This document shows, piece by piece, positions 58,681 through 64,000 of a DNA stretch of 64,000 nucleotides (position 1 is the stretch's first letter; each line of letters opens with the position of its first letter). A program made the translations under genes and the position numbers. A model generated the notes under the pieces. It was not told the DNA's origin and did not search any database. It saw only the letters and a program-made list of their open reading frames with translations. This DNA comes from Paraburkholderia sacchari (GTDB lineage Bacteria > Pseudomonadota > Gammaproteobacteria > Burkholderiales > Burkholderiaceae), in contig NZ_JTDB02000004.1 of the NCBI RefSeq assembly GCF_000785435.2, positions 537,798 to 601,797 on the forward strand. The letters run 5' to 3'.

Positions 58681-59450
58681 TCGGTTATACCTTCGGTTTC
58701 ACGAGTCTGCTGATTGTGCTGGCCATCATGCTCGCCGTTTCGGCCATTCGCATTTTCAGGGAGTACGAGCGCGGCGTGGTGTTCATGCTCGGCCGCTTCT
58801 GGAAGGTCAAGGGGCCGGGGCTCGTGCTCATCATTCCCGTCGTGCAGCAGGCGGTGCGCATCGATTTGCGCACTGTCGTGTTCGACGTGCCCGCGCAGGA
58901 CGTGATCACGCGCGACAACGTTTCGGTGAAGGTCAACGCCGTGGTCTACTTTCGCGTGGTCGATCCGGAAAAAGCCGTGATTCAGGTCGCGCGCTTTTTC
59001 GAGGCCACGAGCCAGCTCGCGCAAACTACGCTGCGCGCGGTGCTGGGCAAGCATGAACTCGATGCGTTGCTCGCGGAACGCGAGCAATTGAACGCCGACA
59101 TTCAGAAGACGCTCGATGCGCAAACCGATGCGTGGGGCATCAAGGTCTCCACCGTCGAGATCAAGCATGTGGACCTCAACGAGACGATGATTCGCGCCAT
59201 CGCGCGCCAGGCCGAAGCAGAGCGCGAGCGACGCGCGAAAGTGATTCATGCGGAAGGCGAACTTCAGGCATCCGAAAAGTTGCTGCAAGCCGCGCAGCGG
59301 CTCGCGCAGCAGCCGCAGGCCATGCAGCTGCGCTATTTGCAGACGCTCACCACCATCGCCGCCGACAAGAACTCGACCATTGTGTTTCCGTTGCCGATCG
59401 ATTTGCTCAGTTCGCTGCTGGAGCGCTTTAACGGGCCACAGGGGAATTGA
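58677..59450 (+). CDS. slipin (stomatin/prohibitin SPFH family)
   Basis: 257 residues. One N-terminal hairpin membrane segment (TSLLIVLAIMLAVSAIRIF), then the SPFH domain: REYERGVVFMLGRFWKVKGP, RIDLRTVVFDVPAQDVITRD and NVSVKVNAVVYFRVVDPE, and a coiled-coil part with AEAERERRAKVIHAEGEL. Slipins oligomerise in lipid-raft-like inner-membrane patches; the NfeD partner upstream cleaves their hydrophobic C-terminus. The ATG overlaps the NfeD stop (ATGA), implying coupled translation. Confidence 0.95.
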   Translation: MIGYTFGFTSLLIVLAIMLAVSAIRIFREYERGVVFMLGRFWKVKGPGLVLIIPVVQQAVRIDLRTVVFDVPAQDVITRDNVSVKVNAVVYFRVVDPEKAVIQVARFFEATSQLAQTTLRAVLGKHELDALLAEREQLNADIQKTLDAQTDAWGIKVSTVEIKHVDLNETMIRAIARQAEAERERRAKVIHAEGELQASEKLLQAAQRLAQQPQAMQLRYLQTLTTIAADKNSTIVFPLPIDLLSSLLERFNGPQGN

Positions 59451-59515
59451 AAAGGCACATGACCTGGTCGTCACCCCGCGCGCCGCCGTGCGCGAGCATG
59501 GCTACCAGGCACCTC

Positions 59516-60763
59516 ATGAATTCCACCACCGCACGCAAACGTCCAGGCCTTCGGCAACGCGTGCCGGGCGCGACCGGCACCATCGCCGTTGCGCAACTGT
59601 TCGGCACCTCGCTGTGGTTCAGCGCGAACAGCACGGCCGCCGACCTGATGCGCGTCTGGCACGCCACGGCTAGCGACATCGGCTGGCTCACCAGCGCCGT
59701 GCAGATGGGTTTCATTCTCGGCACGCTCTATATATCGTCGAGCGGCATGGCGGACCGCTACGCCGCAAGCCGGATTTTCGTGTTGAGCGCTTTGGCGGGT
59801 GCGCTCTTTAACCTGGGTTTCGCGTGGCTCGCGACTGGCCTCGTCAGCGGGGCCGTGCTGCGCTTTTGCGTGGGTGTGTGTCTGGCCGGCATCTATCCGA
59901 TGGGGATGAAGCTGATCGTCGGATGGGCGCCCGAGCGAACCGGTCAGGCGCTCGCGCAACTCGTCGCCATGCTCACGCTCGGCACCGCGCTTCCGCATGC
60001 GATGCGTTTCGTTGGCGCGGGCTTTCCGTGGCAACTCGTGATTACCGCTTCGTCGGTGCTCGCGCTGCTTGGCGCGGCGCTCGTCGGCGCACTCGGCGAG
60101 GGGCCGCACGCCCGCATGGCACGCTCCTCTGCCGGCAGCGCGCATGCCACGGCCAGCACCTGGGCGACATTCCGCATTCGCGCATTTCGCGCGGCGGCCT
60201 TCGGCTACTTCGGCCATATGTGGGAGCTCTACGCGTTCTGGACCACAGTGCCGCTGCTGATTTCGCGCACCGCGCTGCTGGGTGCTTTTCCACGCATGGG
60301 CGTGTCGGGTCTTGCGTTCTGCGTCATCGGCGTGGGCGCGCTCGGTACGTTGATTGGCGGCGCGTTGTCGCGACGCATCGGCAGCGCCAGGGTCGCGCTT
60401 GGCGCGCTCGCGATGTCGGGCCTGTGCGCACTGACCTTCTCTATCGCGTGGCGGCTGCTTTCGCCCACGATGCTCGCGGTGTTGCTGCTGCTCTGGGGCG
60501 CGTCCGTGATCGCCGATTCTCCGCAATTCTCGGCGCTCACGGCAAAGGCGTGCCCGCCCGGCGGCGTGGGCGGCGCGCTGGCAATCCAGAATTCGATCGG
60601 CTTTGCGATCACGGTGGTCTCGATCGCCGCCACTACCGCGCTGTTCGGCTACATCGGCGTGGATGCAACCTGGCTGCTCGTGCCCGGTCCGTTGCTGGGC
60701 CTGACCGGCTATGCCGCGACGATGCGCGACGCGCGCGGCGGCCGCACGAGCGGGTCCGTCTGA
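59516..60763 (+). CDS. MFS transporter
   Basis: 415 residues with twelve hydrophobic segments (for example GTLYISSSGMADRYAASRIF, VCLAGIYPMGMKLIVGWAPE, GYFGHMWELYAFWTTVPLL). It resembles MFS carriers of the CynX/NarK-like set, but I do not recognise the substrate. ATG 59516 is chosen; ATG 59498 is equally possible and neither has a strong ribosome site. It follows the slipin gene by 65 bases. A perfect 28-base palindrome begins 3 bases after its stop codon. Confidence 0.88.
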   Translation: MNSTTARKRPGLRQRVPGATGTIAVAQLFGTSLWFSANSTAADLMRVWHATASDIGWLTSAVQMGFILGTLYISSSGMADRYAASRIFVLSALAGALFNLGFAWLATGLVSGAVLRFCVGVCLAGIYPMGMKLIVGWAPERTGQALAQLVAMLTLGTALPHAMRFVGAGFPWQLVITASSVLALLGAALVGALGEGPHARMARSSAGSAHATASTWATFRIRAFRAAAFGYFGHMWELYAFWTTVPLLISRTALLGAFPRMGVSGLAFCVIGVGALGTLIGGALSRRIGSARVALGALAMSGLCALTFSIAWRLLSPTMLAVLLLLWGASVIADSPQFSALTAKACPPGGVGGALAIQNSIGFAITVVSIAATTALFGYIGVDATWLLVPGPLLGLTGYAATMRDARGGRTSGSV

Positions 60764-60766
60764 ATG

Positions 60767-60794
60767 GCTGTGCAGCGCGGCCGCGCTGCACAGC
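60767..60794 (+). terminator. 28-base perfect palindrome after MFS gene
   Basis: Arms GCTGTGCAGCGCGG (60767-60780) and CCGCGCTGCACAGC (60781-60794) match without any spacer or mismatch. Its place right after the MFS stop codon suggests an RNA 3' structure or terminator, but no T-run follows. Confidence 0.5.
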
Positions 60795-60797
60795 GGC

Positions 60798-60890
60798 TTC
60801 GAGCGTCTTTCGAGGATCGCCAGGAGCGTGGGCGCGTATTTCATGGTCGACATGGCGCACTACGCGGGCCTCGTGGCCTCGGGCCGATTT
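60798..60890 (+). pseudogene. glyA: serine hydroxymethyltransferase fragment
   Basis: One frame reads FERLSRIARSVGAYFMVDMA followed by HYAGLVASGRF, the unmistakable active-site neighbourhood of glyA-type serine hydroxymethyltransferases (VGAYFMVDMAHYAGLVA). Only about 31 residues of roughly 415 remain, without start, N- or C-terminal parts. It is a scrap left by recombination between the MFS and DUF2950 genes. Confidence 0.75.
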
Positions 60891-60910
60891 GCACCAAAAC
60901 CTGCCAGGCG

Positions 60911-60934
60911 GGTATGGGACCAAAGTCCAATACC
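60911..60934. promoter_or_regulatory. inverted repeat upstream of DUF2950-DUF3300 operon
   Basis: GGTATGGGAC-CAAA-GTCCAATACC: 10-base arms with one mismatch and a 4-base centre, 99 bases before the DUF2950 start. It has the size and symmetry of a dimeric regulator site; the regulator is unknown. Confidence 0.45.
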
Positions 60935-61032
60935 AGCAGTCTCCCGCCTCGCGTACGCTTGAACCGGCACTGCCCGCGGACCGGCTGCGACGCGCCCCGC
61001 GCCGCGCAAGCCTATGTCAGGGAGACCCAGGC

Positions 61033-61935
61033 ATGAGAACCCCGCAACACGGATTTTTCCGGCGAGCCCGCATCGGCGTGGCCTGCGCGCTGCTATTCGG
61101 GCTCGGCGCGACAAACGCGCTCGCGCGCCAGCACTTCAGCACGCCGGATGCGGCGATGACGGCTTTCGGCCAGGCCGTGCTGAACAACGACGAACCGGCG
61201 ATGCAAAACATGCTGGGCGAGCATTTCCGCGACGTCATCCCGCCGGTCGACGACGCCGTCCGGGCGCAGTTCATCAAAGCATGGGGCGTCGCTCACGCCA
61301 TCCGGCAATCGGACGGGCGCGCGGTCATCGCGGTCGGCAACGATGGCTGGACCTTGCCCATCCCCATCGTCAAGTCGGCCGGCGGCTGGCAGTTCGACAC
61401 CGCCGCAGGCGCGAAAGAAATGCGCCTGCGACGCATCGGACGCAACGAGCTTGCCGCAATCCAGGTCCTGCAGGCGATCCGCGACGCCGAGGACGAATAC
61501 GCCGAGACCACCCACGACGACGGGACGATGATGGTCTACGCGAGCAAACTGTCGAGCTCCCCCGGGAAGCACGACGGCCTGTACTGGCCGACTGGCCCGG
61601 GAGAATCCCCGAGCCCGCTTGGGCCCGCGTTCGAAGGCGCCGGCGCGCAAAACGAGGGCAAAGACGGCTATTACGGCTATCGCTACAAGATTCTCACCTC
61701 GCAAGGGCCCGGCGCCCAGGGCGGCGCGCTCAATTACGTTCTCGACGGCAAGCTGTTTGCCGGCTTTGCGGTCATGGCATGGCCGGCGCGCTACGGCGAT
61801 ACCGGGGTGATGAGTTTCATCGCGAACTATACGGGCCAGGTCTATCAGCGCGACCTCGGACCGAATACCGCTGCGCAGGCAGCGGCCACGCAATCCTTTG
61901 ACCCCGGCCACGGCTGGAGGAAGGTATCGCCATGA
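61033..61935 (+). CDS. DUF2950 family periplasmic protein
   Basis: 300 residues. A signal peptide (ACALLFGLGATNALA) precedes a DUF2950 domain: FSTPDAAMTAFGQAVLNND, GYYGYRYKILTSQGPGA and AWPARYGDTGVMSFIANYTG are typical. The family has no known function. GGGAGA lies before the ATG. The stop overlaps the next start (ATGA), so it is translationally coupled to the DUF3300 lipoprotein, an association I know from other proteobacteria. Confidence 0.92.
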   Translation: MRTPQHGFFRRARIGVACALLFGLGATNALARQHFSTPDAAMTAFGQAVLNNDEPAMQNMLGEHFRDVIPPVDDAVRAQFIKAWGVAHAIRQSDGRAVIAVGNDGWTLPIPIVKSAGGWQFDTAAGAKEMRLRRIGRNELAAIQVLQAIRDAEDEYAETTHDDGTMMVYASKLSSSPGKHDGLYWPTGPGESPSPLGPAFEGAGAQNEGKDGYYGYRYKILTSQGPGAQGGALNYVLDGKLFAGFAVMAWPARYGDTGVMSFIANYTGQVYQRDLGPNTAAQAAATQSFDPGHGWRKVSP

Positions 61936-63089
61936 CGCGCCGGACCTATGCCGTTTCGTGTTGCGCCCTGCTGGCGCTTGCCGGATGCCAGACTGCTGTC
62001 GCGCCGCCAGCGGCCGGCCCGGCAGCTGTAGCGCCGTCCGCCGCGCTACCCGCCGCGAGCGGCGCGAGCAGCGCGCAAGCCCAGAACGAACCCGCGCCGT
62101 ACCGGAGCGAGGAAATCGAGGCCATGGTCGCGCCGATCGCGCTTTATCCGGACGCACTCCTGTCCCAGGTGCTGATGGCGTCCACCTATCCGATGGAGGT
62201 CGCGCTTGCCGCCCGCTGGCTCAAGGCGCACCCGGATCTCAAGGGTGAGGCCGCAATCAAGGCGGTGCAGAGCGAGACGTGGGACGTCAGCGTGAAATCG
62301 CTGGTCGCGTTCCCGCAGATCCTCGAGCCGATGAACGACAAGCTCGACTGGACCCAGAAACTCGGCGACGCTTTCCTGGGCCAGCCGAAAGACGTGCTCG
62401 ACGCCGTGCAGCGGCTACGTGCGCGCGCGAAGCAATCGGGACACCTCGAATCGAATGAGCAGCAGACCGTGATCGTGGAGGCCCCGGCCGGCGGCGCAGT
62501 TGGCGGCGAGACGATCGTGCGCATCGAGCCCGCGGATCCTGCGGTGATCTATGTGCCGGTCTACGATCCCGCCGTCGTCTACGCCGGGTGGGCCTACCCG
62601 GCGTTCCCGTACTACTACTGGCCGCCCTATCCCGCGTACTATCCCGGCGCCGCCTTCGGTTTTGGCGTCGGCCTGATCGCGGCAGCGGCGATCTTCGGCA
62701 ACTGCAACTGGAATGGCGGCGATGTGTATGTCGACCATCGCAAAGCCACCAACATCGACCGCAATTTCGAACGCGGCAAGCCCGATGGCAACCGACGCTG
62801 GCAGCATGATGCGAAACACCGCCAGGGCGTGGCCTATCGCGACAATGCCACGCGCCAGAAATACGGCCGCGGCAGCGCCGGCGCGGACGGGCGCGGCGGC
62901 TTTCGGGGCCGGGACGCGGCCGCTGGACGCGACAACGGATTCCAGGGCTTGGGTGGCGGCGGCAATGCCGTACGGCAAGATATCAATCGTGCGAACTCGA
63001 GCCTGCAAAGGGGAAGCGGCACTGCGCGCAGCACCGGATGGGGCGCAGGAGGCTTCGGCGGCGGCAGAGGCGGTGGCAGGCGGCGTTAA
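61932..63089 (+). CDS. DUF3300 family lipoprotein
   Basis: 385 residues. A lipoprotein signal (CCALLALAGC) and an Ala/Pro-rich linker precede the DUF3300 domain (EEIEAMVAPIALYPDALLSQ, MEVALAARWLKAHPD, WDVSVKSLVAFPQILEPMND). Then come a Tyr/Pro-rich segment (YYYWPPYPAYYPG), a hydrophobic glycine segment and a long basic Gly/Arg/Asn-rich disordered tail ending GGGRGGGRRR. The tail suggests interaction with an anionic polymer such as peptidoglycan, LPS or nucleic acid (inference). It is coupled to DUF2950. Confidence 0.92.
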   Translation: MTRRTYAVSCCALLALAGCQTAVAPPAAGPAAVAPSAALPAASGASSAQAQNEPAPYRSEEIEAMVAPIALYPDALLSQVLMASTYPMEVALAARWLKAHPDLKGEAAIKAVQSETWDVSVKSLVAFPQILEPMNDKLDWTQKLGDAFLGQPKDVLDAVQRLRARAKQSGHLESNEQQTVIVEAPAGGAVGGETIVRIEPADPAVIYVPVYDPAVVYAGWAYPAFPYYYWPPYPAYYPGAAFGFGVGLIAAAAIFGNCNWNGGDVYVDHRKATNIDRNFERGKPDGNRRWQHDAKHRQGVAYRDNATRQKYGRGSAGADGRGGFRGRDAAAGRDNGFQGLGGGGNAVRQDINRANSSLQRGSGTARSTGWGAGGFGGGRGGGRRR

Positions 63090-63170
63090 GCGCGAGCTTC
63101 GCTCCACGGTTCAAAGATGGAAAAGCGCTACACTGGCCAGCACCAGCAGATCAACCCGACGAGGCTTGCC

Positions 63171-63665
63171 ATGCCGGCTCTCCATGCTGTGCGCTCAGGT
63201 CGCCTCTTCTGCGCCTTCCTTTGTGTCCTTTTCCTGTGCAGCGCGTGTGTGGGGTTGACCGGCCAGGAGCCGCTCAGAGTCAGCGTGGCGGGCATCGACC
63301 CGCTCCAGGGCGAAGGACTGGAGATGCGCTTTAACGTTAAGCTGCGCATCCAGAATCCCAACGACTCGCCGGTCGAATTTAGCGGTGCGTCACTGCAACT
63401 GAACCTCAACGGCCAATCCTTCGCCAGCGGTGTTAGCGATCAGAGCGGGGTCGTGCCTCGATTCGGTGAAACCGTGATCGTCGTGCCATTGACCGTGCCC
63501 GCATTCGCCGCCGTGCGCCAGGCATTCGCCTTCGGGGGCGGCGTGAAGGCGGGCCGCATCCCCTACGAGGTCCGTGGGCGCTTGGCGGGCGGCATCGGCG
63601 GCGGTACTCGCTTCGTCGACCAGGGCAAGCTGTCGCTGCCAACGAGCAGCTTGATGGGCGACTGA
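63171..63665 (+). CDS. LEA14-like (WHy-domain) lipoprotein
   Basis: 164 residues. A lipobox (LFLCSAC, Cys near 26) precedes a water-stress/hypersensitive-response (WHy) LEA type 2 domain: VKLRIQNPNDSPVEFSGASL is the diagnostic N-P-N strand pair, then QSFASGVSD and the VPLTVPAF strand. These proteins are thought to protect or bind membrane components under desiccation. ATG 63171 has GAGG 6 bases upstream. It lies 81 bases after DUF3300 on the same strand and may belong to that operon. Confidence 0.88.
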   Translation: MPALHAVRSGRLFCAFLCVLFLCSACVGLTGQEPLRVSVAGIDPLQGEGLEMRFNVKLRIQNPNDSPVEFSGASLQLNLNGQSFASGVSDQSGVVPRFGETVIVVPLTVPAFAAVRQAFAFGGGVKAGRIPYEVRGRLAGGIGGGTRFVDQGKLSLPTSSLMGD

Positions 63666-63712
63666 CGGGACTCCGGTCCAATGGCCCACGCATAGCCGCC
63701 ATGCGCACGCAT

Positions 63713-63982
63713 TCAACTACCGAAGTAGAGCGTGCAAAAGCTGACCGGACCGACACAGTTCGGCTCCGCCTTGCCAGCCGCCGATGGTCTGGCGACGCCC
63801 GACGCGCCCGAACCCGACATCTCTGCGCCGACGCCGCTTGCGTTTTGCTGGTTGCCAGCCATCTGGTGCCCGTCGTCCTGGCGGACTTCGGCACCGGTCT
63901 TTTCCTGAGCGAACGCGTTGGTCGCGGCGCTAGCCGATGCAAGAATGGCAATGGAAAGACCGAATACAAGATGCTTTTTCAT
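63713..63982 (-). CDS. small secreted Burkholderia-type protein
   Basis: 89 residues. A signal peptide (MKKHLVFGLSIAILASASAA, cleavage at AFA) is followed by a disordered Gly/Ser/Ala-rich middle and a conserved-looking C-terminus CVGPVSFCTLYFGS with two cysteines that could form a disulfide. Short proteins with this ending occur in Burkholderia as hypothetical proteins (from memory). TAGGAG lies 7 bases before the ATG. It is convergent with the LEA14-like gene. Confidence 0.78.
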   Translation of the reverse strand: MKKHLVFGLSIAILASASAATNAFAQEKTGAEVRQDDGHQMAGNQQNASGVGAEMSGSGASGVARPSAAGKAEPNCVGPVSFCTLYFGS

Positions 63983-64000
63983 TTCGAACTCCTACATTTA

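Overview
The window looks like a chromosomal segment of a high-GC beta-proteobacterium of the Burkholderiaceae (Paraburkholderia/Caballeronia/Burkholderia type). Grounds for this are the uniformly GC-rich coding, a Burkholderia-style trimeric porin, a SYLF-domain lipoprotein of the kind annotated in Burkholderia, the frmR-frmA pair and a short secreted protein ending in CVGPVSFCTLYFGS. No rRNA, tRNA, CRISPR array or insertion sequence was seen. The many regulator/transporter/catabolic units, the truncated genes and the absence of core housekeeping loci suggest a secondary chromosome or accessory region (inference).

Layout. 1-2.7 kb: a catabolic unit of MFS carrier and acyl-CoA dehydrogenase, divergent from an IclR regulator. 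2.7-6.8 kb: amidase and MHS carrier, divergent from a LysR regulator that resembles the malonate regulator MdcR. 6.9 kb: a candidate small RNA. 7.0-13.1 kb: outer-membrane remnant, BamA/TamA-like barrel, membrane diguanylate cyclase, SYLF lipoprotein plus outer-membrane protein, and a small secreted protein. 13.2-15.2 kb: a porin next to an MFS/TetR pair fused by a deletion. 15.3-18.3 kb: a sensor kinase with a periplasmic substrate-binding-like domain and a FixJ-type regulator. 18.8-27.4 kb: DUF2252 protein, then receiver, arylsulfatase, HAD lipoprotein and sulfatase maturase on the minus strand, and DUF2092 plus two small envelope genes on the plus strand. 27.6-41.9 kb: alkylsulfatase and a two-partner secretion system whose 3441-residue exoprotein carries about 32 YDG-type repeats. 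42-44 kb: bestrophin-like protein, second FixJ-type regulator, broken AraC gene. 44-54.6 kb: SGNH lipoprotein, MBL-rhodanese protein, broken ECF sigma gene, zinc-ribbon protein with TAXI binding protein, MscS channel, formaldehyde detoxification genes. 55-64 kb: FAD oxidoreductase, GYD protein, NfeD/slipin pair, MFS carrier, glyA scrap, DUF2950-DUF3300-LEA14 genes, small secreted protein.

The most interesting signal is a shared 40-41 bp element, CCATAGG-N5-GGGGCAA-N8-CCC-N4-GGGCAAT, in four different intergenic regions (five good copies at 7348, 12524, 25130, 25295 and 41999, plus a doubtful one at 8805). The spacing of its parts is constant. In each case the CCATAGG end faces an envelope or secretion gene group: the BamA-like barrel, SYLF lipoprotein/OMP, receiver-sulfatase-maturase, and TpsA-TpsB. 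Because the same window codes for two paralogous FixJ-type regulators, a stand-alone receiver and an unusual sensor kinase, I propose that these form one local regulon that coordinates surface structures, sulfate-ester and phosphate-ester hydrolysis and perhaps c-di-GMP. This is an inference from sequence pattern and gene position.

There is also considerable decay: OMP remnant, MFS/TetR deletion scar, AraC gene with internal deletion and frameshift, ECF sigma gene with an amber codon and a frameshift, and a serine hydroxymethyltransferase scrap.
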